The translations under genes and the position numbers were made by a program. A stretch of DNA of 64,000 nt from positions 2,522,492 through 2,586,491 of the forward strand of contig WLWX01000001.1 in assembly GCA_012103375.1 (NCBI GenBank), read 5' to 3'. How positions within the stretch are numbered: position 1 is the stretch's first letter; each line of letters starts with the position of its first letter. The notes below the pieces were generated by a model. The model saw only the letters and a program-made list of their open reading frames with translations. It had not been told where the DNA came from and searched no databases. Origin of the DNA: Paracoccaceae bacterium. GTDB lineage: Bacteria > Pseudomonadota > Alphaproteobacteria > Rhodobacterales > Rhodobacteraceae. Below are positions 1-8,324 of this stretch, piece after piece.

Positions 1-2
1 GT

Positions 3-1169
3 GACGACATCATCGGCGCAAGCAGCCTCGCGCCGTTCTTCGCGGTTTCCAACGCCGAAGCGATGGGCCTGTCCGCCCCGGAAATCCGCAAGGGCGACGC
101 CCTGCGAACCTGGGTGCGCGCCCTGTCTGGGTTCCAGAAAGAGGCGCTGGTCACCTCGGCGCGCAGCGGGCGCACGTGGCGGCTGGTCTCGGACGAGGGG
201 GCGTACCTTAACGGGTATGATGCCGCGCCCTGCCCGCTGTCCTTCCTGTCCTGTGGCATGGTCGCCAGCTTCATGAACGAGATTACATCACTTGCCGAAC
301 AACGCGGCGTGGTCATTCGCAAGCTGCGCCTGGTTCAGGACAATTACTACACCATGAAGGGGTCAATGCAGCGCCGCACCATGGTCGGCGGCGCCGAGAA
401 TATCGACCTGCGGGTCGAGGTTGACTGCGACCTATCCGATGCTGCGCTGCACGACTTTCTGCGTGATGCCACCTATGCCTCGCCGCTGAACGGGTTGATG
501 CGCGGGCAAACCGACAGCCTGTTTCGGCTGAACCGGAACGGGGCGGCGCTGGCCACCGCGAAGGCGAAACCAATGACCTCGACCGCGCAGGGCGATCCGG
601 GTGCTGGATTTGCGGCGGCGCGTCCGGTTGAAGGCACCTTGCCGCTGGTCGCGCCAGACGGCCTGACCCCGAAAAAAGAAGTCGCGCAAGGAACAGCCGC
701 TGGTGGTTCATCCCTAAGCGATGATCAGAACCGGCGACTGAACATCGGTGCGATTGCTGAAATGCGCGACGACGGCATCAAGGCGATCCGCCACATGCAG
801 TATTCGCCCCATGGCACCGCCTTTCAGTTCCTCAGCTCGGAAGATGGCCGCGCACCCGATGCGGTCTCTTTGATCAGCGCAGGCATCGGGTTCTGCTTTA
901 TGACCCAGTTCGGTCGCTTTGTGTCGATGCTGAACCTGGACCTGCCGGAATACCGCATCGTCCAGGACACCCACTTCAGCCTTGGCGGGGCGTCGGGCCA
1001 CACCGGCGTCGCCGGAAGCGCCGACCCAATCGAAACCCATGTGTTCTTGCAGACCAGCGAAAGCGAAGAAACCGCGCAGGAAATGCTGGATATCTCGGAA
1101 CAGACCTGCTTTTTGCACGCATTCTGCCGCACCGACCTGAAGACGCGGCTGAAGATCGTGCGGATCTGA
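3..1169 (+). CDS. Tandem-domain OsmC family protein, 5' partial
   Basis: The frame is open from the first bases of the window, so the start codon lies outside; 388 residues are visible. Two OsmC-like modules can be read. The first has the motif PCPLSFLSCGMVASF followed by a beta-rich stretch. The second contains GIGFCFMTQ and then ISEQTCFLHAFC. OsmC/Ohr proteins reduce organic peroxides with a peroxidatic and a resolving cysteine. The second module keeps a cysteine at both expected places. The first has its cysteine in the helix, but Ala-Ser-Pro where the second cysteine usually lies. A low-complexity linker separates the modules. The role in peroxide or electrophile defence is inferred from the family only. 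The gene ends 66 bases before the next gene on the same strand. Confidence 0.75.
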   Translation, partial: DDIIGASSLAPFFAVSNAEAMGLSAPEIRKGDALRTWVRALSGFQKEALVTSARSGRTWRLVSDEGAYLNGYDAAPCPLSFLSCGMVASFMNEITSLAEQRGVVIRKLRLVQDNYYTMKGSMQRRTMVGGAENIDLRVEVDCDLSDAALHDFLRDATYASPLNGLMRGQTDSLFRLNRNGAALATAKAKPMTSTAQGDPGAGFAAARPVEGTLPLVAPDGLTPKKEVAQGTAAGGSSLSDDQNRRLNIGAIAEMRDDGIKAIRHMQYSPHGTAFQFLSSEDGRAPDAVSLISAGIGFCFMTQFGRFVSMLNLDLPEYRIVQDTHFSLGGASGHTGVAGSADPIETHVFLQTSESEETAQEMLDISEQTCFLHAFCRTDLKTRLKIVRI

Positions 1170-1235
1170 CCGCGCCGCCCTTGCAAGCCGGGCGACACGG
1201 TGGTCCCCTGCGCCACGACGCGAAAAAGGCACCCG

Positions 1236-2240
1236 ATGTCCGAGTTATCCCACCAGAACGATCCACGCACCGCCGATCGCCAGGACTGGCTTGCGGCCCA
1301 TGGCATCACCGCAGTCGCCGACCCGCTGCCCGCCGATGCCTCACCACGGCGATATTTCCGCCTGAAAGGGTCCGGCCAGTTGCTGGTTCAAGTGCCCCCC
1401 GGCGATCCCGATCAACCCGTCTTCACCCGCGTTGCAGACCACCTGAACCGCCTTTGCCTGTCGGCCCCGCACACCCACCAGTCCGATCCCGATGCCGGAT
1501 TCTATCTGGCCGAAGATTTCGGCCACCGCACCTACAGCACAGAACTGCTGGCTGGCCGGTCCGAAGCAGAGCTTTACACCGCCGCCATCGACACTATCAT
1601 CCACCTGCACAAAGCGGCGGATGCGACCGATATCGCCCTGCCCGACTATGATGGCGCGTTCCTGTTGTCCGAAACACTGATCTTCGCCGACTGGTTCGCT
1701 CCCCGCGTCAACCCAGCACCCGACACCGACAGTTTTCGCGACGCATTCGCACGCCTCTGGGCCGAGGCCCTGCACGAGGTCGCCGATGACCGCAGCGCCC
1801 TGGTGCTGCGCGATTTCCACCTCGACAACTTGATCCACCTGCCCGCGCGCGATGGCCTGCAAAGCTGTGGTCTGATCGACGTTCAGGGCGCGCGGATCGG
1901 GGCGCCGGAATATGATCTGGCCTCGCTGCTACAGGACGCGCGGCGGGATCTGGCCCCGGGCCTGGAGGAAGCGATACTAAAGCGCTACCTCAGCGCGATC
2001 CCCCAGGACGATACCGCGTTCCGCACGCGCTATGCGCTTCTGGCGGCACAGCGCCACACCAAAATCGCGGGCCTGTTCATCCGGCTGGCGGAACGTGACG
2101 GAAAACCGGCCTACCTGCGCCACCTGCCCCGCGTCCTTCGCCACCTCGACACCGCCTTAACCACCGCGGGCCTTACCGATATCCGTGCCCTGCTGAACCA
2201 GCATTTGCCGGGCTGGCAGACAGCGGATTTTTCGCGCTGA
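1236..2240 (+). CDS. Aminoglycoside phosphotransferase-fold sugar kinase (AmgK-like)
   Basis: This is a 334-residue kinase-like protein. The Brenner-type catalytic loop reads LVLRDFHLDNLIHL, followed by the metal-binding LIDVQGARIGAPEYDLASLL, as in APH/choline-kinase-fold enzymes. Homologues in alphaproteobacteria resemble AmgK, the N-acetylmuramate/N-acetylglucosamine anomeric kinase of peptidoglycan recycling; that assignment is an inference. The ATG at 1236 is preferred over an upstream GTG at 1200 because AAAAAGG lies 7 bases upstream of it. It lies between the OsmC gene and the convergent xylulokinase, without the tsaE or murU neighbours that would firm up the AmgK call. An antibiotic-resistance role is unlikely given the chromosomal context. 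Confidence 0.65.
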   Translation: MSELSHQNDPRTADRQDWLAAHGITAVADPLPADASPRRYFRLKGSGQLLVQVPPGDPDQPVFTRVADHLNRLCLSAPHTHQSDPDAGFYLAEDFGHRTYSTELLAGRSEAELYTAAIDTIIHLHKAADATDIALPDYDGAFLLSETLIFADWFAPRVNPAPDTDSFRDAFARLWAEALHEVADDRSALVLRDFHLDNLIHLPARDGLQSCGLIDVQGARIGAPEYDLASLLQDARRDLAPGLEEAILKRYLSAIPQDDTAFRTRYALLAAQRHTKIAGLFIRLAERDGKPAYLRHLPRVLRHLDTALTTAGLTDIRALLNQHLPGWQTADFSR

Positions 2241-2245
2241 CCCGC

Positions 2246-2268
2246 CCATCATTGACCCCCAAATATCC
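2246..2268 (+). repeat. Short post-gene motif, copy 1
   Basis: CCATCATTGACCCCCAAATA with the following TCC lies 5 bases after the stop of the phosphotransferase gene. It matches positions 41761-41783 with one mismatch. The continuation CCCGCCGGAGGC recurs in inverse orientation at 45381-45392, again just after a stop codon. It may be a 3'-end processing or termination-associated motif; function unknown. Confidence 0.5.
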
Positions 2269-2289
2269 CCGCCGGAGGCTCCCACCCCC

Positions 2290-3753
2290 TCAGAACCCAC
2301 CCAGCGGAGCGATGGCGCGATACAGTTCCCGAAAACTGCCCAACCGCGCCTGGTGACGCGTCGCCTGCGAAGCATCCGGCGTGAACACCCGTGCCACAGG
2401 CGGTTCATCTGCCAGCCGCGTGGGCGCAACGGCCCCGGCCGCCACCGACGCCAGACGCGCGGCCCCCGCCGCTGGTCCCAATGCGGCGCCTTCGGGTCTG
2501 CGGATCGGCACGCCCAGCACATCGGCCAATGTCTGCAAGACCAGATCGCTCTGCGCGCCGCCGCCTGTCACCAGCGGGGACAATCCATCCAACCCGCCAA
2601 GCGCCTGGGCCCCGTCGGCAAAGCTGTAGGCGATGCCATCAACCACCGCGCGGGCCATCTCTGCCCCGCTGGCACCATCGGCAAGCCCCAGGAATCCGGC
2701 CCGAATAGCGCTGTCGCCGTGGGGTGTCCGTTCTCCAGTCAGATAAGGCAGAAACAGCGGCACTCGGGTCAGCTCGGCACGCCCGGCGGCGGTTAACAAA
2801 TCAGGGACAGATTGCGCCGTCGCCCCGGCATACCACGCCAATGGCCGCGCCCCGTTCAGCATCGCGGCCATGCGAAACCAGACCCCGTCAAGCGTATGCG
2901 CATAGGCATGAACATGTCCCTTGGCACGCGGCGCGTGCCGGTCATCGCACAGAAACACCTGGCCTGAGGTTCCAAGCGACATGACCGCCCGCCCGGCCTG
3001 CACCACGCCGACACCAACCGCACCGGCAACGGTATCCCCCGCCCCCACGGCAACCGGCAGTCCGACGCGCAGACCCAAGTGCCGGGCCGCGTCTTCAAGC
3101 AATCCCCCAGCGACCGCATCGCCCGCGCGGACCACAGGCAGCCAGCCAGGATCGACCTGCGCCGCCTTGCAAAGCCCAGCGTGCCAGCCCCGCGCGCCCT
3201 GATCAAACAGATGCGTTCCGGCGGCATCTGACGGATCGCACAGCATCTGCCCATGCAGCCGCATTCCGATCCAGTCTTTTGGCATCAGCGCATGGCGGAT
3301 GCGTGCATGAAGCGCGGGGCGCTCGCGCGCAATCCACAGCAGTTTCGGGGCGGCAAACCCCGGCAATGCGGCAACCCCGGCAATGTCGGCAATCGCTGGC
3401 ACGGCTGCATTCAGCGCGTCACTTTCGGCCACGGCGCGGGTGTCGTTCCACAGCATGACGGGGGCCAGAACCGCCCTGTCCGCATCCAGCAGCACGGCAC
3501 CATGCATCTGCCCCGACAGCCCGATGCCCGCGATGTCGCGCCAACGGTCACCGGCAACGTCGCGCGCGCGCGCCACGGCCAGCAACAGCGCCGCCCACCA
3601 ATCTTCGGGATCCTGCTCGGACCAGCCGGGTTGCGGTGATGCGGTCGTCAGCGGGGCCGACCCATCCGCCACAACACAGCCATCGCTGTCGGCCACCAAC
3701 GCCTTGACGGCCGAGGTTCCGACATCCAGCCCCAGCCACAATGGTTCAGCCAT
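2290..3753 (-). CDS. xylB: Xylulokinase
   Basis: This 487-residue FGGY-family kinase should phosphorylate D-xylulose to xylulose 5-phosphate for the pentose phosphate pathway. The N-terminal phosphate loop reads LGLDVGTSAVKALV. The substrate motif GLSGQMHGAVLLD (residues 79-90) carries the QMHG signature characteristic of xylulokinases, followed by MLWNDTRA. The catalytic aspartate is in VGAGDTVAGAVG (about D240). Length matches the family. No xylose isomerase, transporter or regulator is adjacent, so it stands alone here. It converges with the upstream phosphotransferase gene. Another FGGY pentulose substrate is possible, but QMHG favours xylulose. Confidence 0.88.
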   Translation of the reverse strand: MAEPLWLGLDVGTSAVKALVADSDGCVVADGSAPLTTASPQPGWSEQDPEDWWAALLLAVARARDVAGDRWRDIAGIGLSGQMHGAVLLDADRAVLAPVMLWNDTRAVAESDALNAAVPAIADIAGVAALPGFAAPKLLWIARERPALHARIRHALMPKDWIGMRLHGQMLCDPSDAAGTHLFDQGARGWHAGLCKAAQVDPGWLPVVRAGDAVAGGLLEDAARHLGLRVGLPVAVGAGDTVAGAVGVGVVQAGRAVMSLGTSGQVFLCDDRHAPRAKGHVHAYAHTLDGVWFRMAAMLNGARPLAWYAGATAQSVPDLLTAAGRAELTRVPLFLPYLTGERTPHGDSAIRAGFLGLADGASGAEMARAVVDGIAYSFADGAQALGGLDGLSPLVTGGGAQSDLVLQTLADVLGVPIRRPEGAALGPAAGAARLASVAAGAVAPTRLADEPPVARVFTPDASQATRHQARLGSFRELYRAIAPLGGF

Positions 3754-3816
3754 ATCGCCTATATCTTTTTATCCAAAACACCCCTGACAGAGGCGTTGTT
3801 CCCGGTCCCTGCCCCA

Positions 3817-5028
3817 TCAACCCGGACGGCGCACGGTGATCTGCGTGACATCGCAAATCCCGGTCTGAAACGCCGCCGCGCAACTGGTCAGATAGAAATT
3901 CCACATCCGCCGGAATTGGTCATCGAATCCAAGGGCCGCAACCTCATCCCAGCGGTCATTGAAGGTTCCGTGCCAGCGACGCAAGGTCTGCGAATAGCTT
4001 TCGCCAAACTCGATCGAGCGTGCAACCATCAGCCCGGCCTTCTCGACTTCGGCCTTCAGAATGCTGGGGGCGGGCAGCATGCCGCCGGGGAATATGTACT
4101 TCTGGATGAAGTCCACACCCTTGCGGTACACATCCCAGCGTTTGTCCTGAATGGTGATGATCTGAAGTGTCGCCGCCTTGCCCGGCCGCAAACACTGGCG
4201 GACCGCGTTGAAATAGGTGGGCCAGTATTTCTGGCCTACGGCCTCGAACATCTCGATGCTGGCAATGCCGTCATAGGTGCCACGTTCGTCGCGATAGTCC
4301 TGCATCTTGATCTCGACCCTGTCGGACAGACCGGCGCGCTTTATCCGCGCCACCGCATAGTCGTGCTGTTCCCAGCTGATCGTCAGGCCGGTGACCTTCA
4401 GCCCACGCTCGGCCGCCGCATATTCGGCAAATCCACCCCAGCCACAGCCGATTTCCAGCACATGGTCGCCCGGTTCGACGCCCATCTGGTCAACCATGCT
4501 GGCGTATTTTGCGGTCTGCGCATTTTCAAGGCTTTCCTGCCCACTGTCGAATTTTGCCGATGAATAGGTCATCGTGTCATCCAGCCACAGACTGTAGAAC
4601 TTGTTGCCCAGATCGTAATGCGCCGAGATATTTTTGCGCGCCTGCTTTTTGGTGTTCGAGTGCAGCCAGAAGCGAAACATCTCATACGCGCGGACAAGTT
4701 TTATGCCGGGAAACCCGTCGTAGATCTCGTCATTCCCGGCGTGCATCAGATCCATGAAGGCCTGAAGGTCAGGCGTCGACCAGCCCCCCGTCAGATAACT
4801 TTCCGAGAATCCCAGATCACCCTCTCGGATCAGGCGGGCAAAGATATCCGGGTCGCTGACGTGCAGCTCGGCCACCGGGCCGGGCGCGGCCCCTTCGGCG
4901 CGAAACACCCGGCCATCGGGCAGGTGAAAGTCCAATCTGCCCACGGCCATCCGGCTGGCCATATCGAAAACCTGGCTGAAGTACCGCAGCAGTCCCGACT
5001 GCCCTTGCGTTGTCGTCAATATCGTCAT
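3817..5028 (-). CDS. cfa: Cyclopropane-fatty-acyl-phospholipid synthase family protein
   Basis: This 403-residue SAM-dependent methyltransferase transfers a methylene group to double bonds of membrane phospholipid acyl chains, or a related modification. Motif I is VLEIGCGWGGFAEYAA (about residues 190-205). The family motif AHYDLGNKFYSLWLDDTMTYSSA (136-158) and the later FIQKYIFPGGMLPAPS fit CFA synthases. The N-terminal lipid-binding domain is present, so it is full length. It lies downstream of the photolyase gene on the same strand with a 114-base gap; such pairing is common in Rhodobacterales. Confidence 0.88.
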   Translation of the reverse strand: MTILTTTQGQSGLLRYFSQVFDMASRMAVGRLDFHLPDGRVFRAEGAAPGPVAELHVSDPDIFARLIREGDLGFSESYLTGGWSTPDLQAFMDLMHAGNDEIYDGFPGIKLVRAYEMFRFWLHSNTKKQARKNISAHYDLGNKFYSLWLDDTMTYSSAKFDSGQESLENAQTAKYASMVDQMGVEPGDHVLEIGCGWGGFAEYAAAERGLKVTGLTISWEQHDYAVARIKRAGLSDRVEIKMQDYRDERGTYDGIASIEMFEAVGQKYWPTYFNAVRQCLRPGKAATLQIITIQDKRWDVYRKGVDFIQKYIFPGGMLPAPSILKAEVEKAGLMVARSIEFGESYSQTLRRWHGTFNDRWDEVAALGFDDQFRRMWNFYLTSCAAAFQTGICDVTQITVRRPG

Positions 5029-5142
5029 GGCGCGACCCCATCCCCTTGGTCAAACGTCAATTATCTCGACAGGTTAACGGCTTGGCGGGCGCGCGTCACC
5101 TGTTGCCTTTGCGTCGCCGCGGCGATTTTCCGCCCCATTGGG

Positions 5143-6552
5143 TCACCCGCGCAACACCTGATAAGCCTCAAGCGCGCGCGTGCGCCCCTCGGCCAGCGTT
5201 ATTGCGGGTTCTGGATAGGCGTCGTCAGGCGACCAGTTCCACCGCTTTGGGATCGCCTTGAAATAGGCGAGGGCGTCGGCGTGCGGTGTGCCCCGCGTTT
5301 CGGCGATCCAGCGATCCTGATAGAGGTTTTCGCGATCAAACTTGCCTGCCTGAGTCTCAGGATTGAAAATCCGAAAGAAAGGTGCCGCATCCGGGCCGGA
5401 ACCGGCCACCCATTGCCAGCCCATCGCATTAGCCGCCGGATCCCAATCGGTCAGGCAATCCGCGAACCAGTCTAGTCCGATTTTCCAGTGCGTCATCAGA
5501 TGCTTGGTCAGATAAGAGGCGACGATCATCCGCGCCCGATTGTGCATCGTTCCGGTCACATACATCTGTCGCATCGCGGCATCGACGACGGGGACGCCGG
5601 TGCGCCCCTGCTGCCAGCGCGCTGACTCCTCAGAGGCGTCGCGCCAGGGGAACCGATCCCACTGATCGCGCCAGTTCTGGGCCGCAAGTGCCGGAAAATG
5701 CCACATCAGGTGATAGGCAAATTCGCGCCAGACCAATTCTGACAGGAACTTGCCCGCACCCGGATTACCCTCATCCAATGCCCCTTGCCCGACCAGCCAG
5801 CACGTGCGCGGCGAAACCTCGCCACAGGTCAGGTTTTCGGACAGGCCCGAGGTGACATCCGCGCCGGGAAAATCGCGCAAATCCTTGTAGCGCGCCATTT
5901 TGTCGGCTGCGAAACCATGCAGACGGTCCAGGGCGGCGCGCTCGCCCACGCAGGCAAAACGCGCCACGATGGACGCGCCGCACCGCATTGCGGCCCCCAT
6001 CTTCAGGTCATCGGGTGCCAGACTATCGGGCCAATCATCGGGTGCAGCCAGTGCCTCAACGCGCGGCGCGGGTGGTCCCACATCGCGGCCCCGCACTGCC
6101 TTCCAATAGGGCGAGTAAACCCGGTACGGCCCTCCCTGCCCTGTCTTCACGCTCCAGGGTTCAAACAGCAGGTGGCCGGGGTGGCTGCGCGCGTCGATCC
6201 CGTCACGCTCCAGCGCGGCTTTCACGCGCTTGTCGCGCGCGACCGAGGGCGGGTCATAGGCGCGGCTCCACCAGACTGTGTCGGCGCCTGTTTCGGTGAT
6301 CAGCTTGCGAAGTTCGTCCAGCGCGTCACCGCGCCGCAGGATCAGCTGCGACCCGATTACACTCAACGCCTCGGAAAAGGCGCTGACAGCTTGTCCCAAC
6401 CGCCAGCGCGGTGCCGCCCCTTGTGCGCGCAAAACCTCATCGTCGATGAACACCGGGATCACCGGGCGACCCGTTTGGGACGCCGCCGCCAGACCCGGAT
6501 GGTCGCTTAGGCGCACGTCGCGGCGCAGGATAAACAGGATCGGTTTTGTCAT
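5143..6552 (-). CDS. phrB: Deoxyribodipyrimidine photo-lyase (cryptochrome/photolyase family)
   Basis: This 469-residue flavoprotein repairs UV-induced pyrimidine dimers using blue light. The N-terminal antenna domain begins TKPILFILRRDVRLSDHPGL. The C-terminal FAD domain contains RQMYVTGTMHNRARMI and DWDPAANAMGWQWVAGSG, and ends with the Arg/Trp-rich FNPETQAGKFD region, as in class I CPD photolyases. A longer start 42 bases upstream is open, but the antenna domain begins naturally at 6552. No strong ribosome site was seen for either start. Same strand as cfa downstream. Confidence 0.9.
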   Translation of the reverse strand: MTKPILFILRRDVRLSDHPGLAAASQTGRPVIPVFIDDEVLRAQGAAPRWRLGQAVSAFSEALSVIGSQLILRRGDALDELRKLITETGADTVWWSRAYDPPSVARDKRVKAALERDGIDARSHPGHLLFEPWSVKTGQGGPYRVYSPYWKAVRGRDVGPPAPRVEALAAPDDWPDSLAPDDLKMGAAMRCGASIVARFACVGERAALDRLHGFAADKMARYKDLRDFPGADVTSGLSENLTCGEVSPRTCWLVGQGALDEGNPGAGKFLSELVWREFAYHLMWHFPALAAQNWRDQWDRFPWRDASEESARWQQGRTGVPVVDAAMRQMYVTGTMHNRARMIVASYLTKHLMTHWKIGLDWFADCLTDWDPAANAMGWQWVAGSGPDAAPFFRIFNPETQAGKFDRENLYQDRWIAETRGTPHADALAYFKAIPKRWNWSPDDAYPEPAITLAEGRTRALEAYQVLRG

Positions 6553-6631
6553 CCCCGGCAACTTAGGTGTCAGCGGCCTGACGTCCAGCGCCAAACCCCT
6601 GCCCGTCTTGAAAAGCGATCCTTGTTGAAGG

Positions 6632-7192
6632 TCACTCCTCGATTTTCAGGATCAGCGGAGTTTCGGTCTTTGCGGCCACGTCGAATGTCGAGCGTCCGGT
6701 GTAATTCAGATGACGGCCATAGGTGTGCAGCGAAACCGCCACGCGGTCACCGTTGTTGGTGACGCTGTGAATATCCTCAGGGTGGCAGCAGACGGCGGTT
6801 CCCGGATAAAGCGTTTCTTCGCGGGTCGCTTTCAGATCAGCAAAGCCCGGCTCGGACCCATCGTCGAGGCGCTGATAATTCGTCTCATGCTCTTGCCCTT
6901 CGATACCGGAAACCACGGCCCATGTTTTATGGTTGTGGGCGTCAACCCCCCGTCCGGGTGCCCAGGCGATGGCAAAGACCGCAAGGTCGTGGTTTTCTTC
7001 TTCGTGCAACAGATGCAGGCCAACACCCTGATCGGGGTCGGTGTAGCGGTATTTGTCTTCAAACCAACCCGGGTCCGAGGCAAGCTTCAACGCCAGCGGT
7101 TTGATCCGATCGGTGATCGCTTCGACTTCGGATTCCGTCGCGACGATTGCGCGGATGTCCTTGACGTAATCCTCAACGGAATATCCGTTCAT
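6632..7192 (-). CDS. Cysteine dioxygenase-type cupin (thiol dioxygenase family)
   Basis: This is a 186-residue single-domain cupin. The metal-binding motif is DAHNHKTWAVVSGIEGQEHE (His-x-His with downstream Glu/His). The second cupin motif lies around HPEDIHSVTNNGDRVAVSLHTYG. Family members oxidise cysteine or 3-mercaptopropionate to the sulfinate with non-haem iron and oxygen; the exact thiol cannot be read from the sequence. It is divergent from the LysR gene, with a 147-base shared intergenic region, so co-regulation is possible. It could belong to organic sulfur metabolism rather than to the TRAP cluster. Confidence 0.72.
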   Translation of the reverse strand: MNGYSVEDYVKDIRAIVATESEVEAITDRIKPLALKLASDPGWFEDKYRYTDPDQGVGLHLLHEEENHDLAVFAIAWAPGRGVDAHNHKTWAVVSGIEGQEHETNYQRLDDGSEPGFADLKATREETLYPGTAVCCHPEDIHSVTNNGDRVAVSLHTYGRHLNYTGRSTFDVAAKTETPLILKIEE

Positions 7193-7339
7193 GTTCGATG
7201 CCTCCTGTCTTGCCGTTTCAGATTAACGAGGATTCGGGAAAACTCCAAAGCCGACGTTGATCTTTTTCCCGGCCTTGCTTGCCTGGCCCGGATCCGGCGT
7301 CTGCCTTGTACTGGCGCCCCGACGCCCTAGGGTGGCAGA

Positions 7340-8242
7340 ATGAAAGAACGCCAGCTTGAAGCCTTTCGCGCGGTGATGACATACGGCGGCGTTGGACGTG
7401 CCGCCGAAGTTTTGAATATCACGCAACCTGCCGTCAGCCGACTGATCTCAAGCCTGGAACAGGACGTCGGGTTTGCCTTGTTCGAGCGTGCCGGACGCGG
7501 CCTTGCACCGACACCCGAGGCAGAGTTGTTCAAGCGAGAGATTGACACATTCTTCATGGGGATCGACCGCGTTCGCACCGCGGCGGTGGCGATCCGGGAA
7601 TCCCGGCGCGCGCAATTGCGGATGACCGTCATGCCCGCCGTGGCCCTGTCTGTCGGCCCGCAGATCGTCGAGGCGATCCTGTCACGCTATCCAACCGCTG
7701 AAATCGCCCTTGATGTGCATACCGCGCCAAGGATCGCCGACCTCGTCGGTGCGGGGCAGTATGATCTGGGCATCTCGCACCACGACCGGCCACGCGCGGA
7801 TATCGAGGAACTGGGCCATTGGTTCATGGAATGCGTCTGCGTCATGGCGCGTGACCATCCCCTTGCAGGCAAGGCGCGGCTGACGCCCAAGGATTTTGCG
7901 GGCCAGCCCGTTGTTTTGCTGTCCTATCAGACCAGCACCGCGCAAAAGATCGAGCAGATGTTTGTTGCCGCCAACGTGCGCCCGCAAATCCGGGTCGAGG
8001 CGCAGCCGTCTTATGCCGCGTTTGCACTTGCCGCGCGCGGGCTTGGCATTGCGATCATCGACAAATCGACCGCCTGCACGCTGGCCTCGGACGCGGTTGC
8101 GATCTTACCACTGCATCCCGAAATATCGTTTGACATCAAACTGATCCGCCCCACGGGTCAGCGCCCCGCCATGCTCGCCGCGCACTCGGCCGAGATTGCC
8201 CGAGAGATGCTGACTCAAGAGTTTCATAACAAAACGGCATGA
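7340..8242 (+). CDS. LysR-family transcriptional regulator
   Basis: This 300-residue regulator has an N-terminal winged helix-turn-helix (about residues 4-62: QLEAFRAVMTYGGVGRAAEVLNITQPAVSRLISSLE) and a periplasmic-binding-type effector domain. It is encoded directly upstream of, and in the same direction as, the TRAP transport/catabolic cluster, and is the obvious candidate regulator. The co-inducer is unknown. The ATG at 7340 is followed immediately by the HTH, which supports this start. LysR genes are more often divergent from their targets; here the divergent gene is the thiol dioxygenase. Confidence 0.9.
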   Translation: MKERQLEAFRAVMTYGGVGRAAEVLNITQPAVSRLISSLEQDVGFALFERAGRGLAPTPEAELFKREIDTFFMGIDRVRTAAVAIRESRRAQLRMTVMPAVALSVGPQIVEAILSRYPTAEIALDVHTAPRIADLVGAGQYDLGISHHDRPRADIEELGHWFMECVCVMARDHPLAGKARLTPKDFAGQPVVLLSYQTSTAQKIEQMFVAANVRPQIRVEAQPSYAAFALAARGLGIAIIDKSTACTLASDAVAILPLHPEISFDIKLIRPTGQRPAMLAAHSAEIAREMLTQEFHNKTA

Positions 8243-8253
8243 AACACGCAGTA

Positions 8254-8287
8254 ATAGGCATTTTTGATTAAGCTTCCGCAGGCCTAT
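8254..8287. promoter_or_regulatory. Inverted repeat upstream of TRAP operon (candidate operator)
   Basis: ATAGGC at 8254-8259 and its complement GCCTAT at 8282-8287 are separated by 22 bases containing an AT-rich core (TTTTTGATTAAG). The pair lies in the 82-base gap between the LysR stop and the dctP start, where a LysR-type or other regulator would act. The match is only 6 bases per arm, so this is a candidate only. Confidence 0.35.
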
Positions 8288-8324
8288 GCTTTCGGGGAAT
8301 CAGATCAACGGAAGGGGTTTTCAA

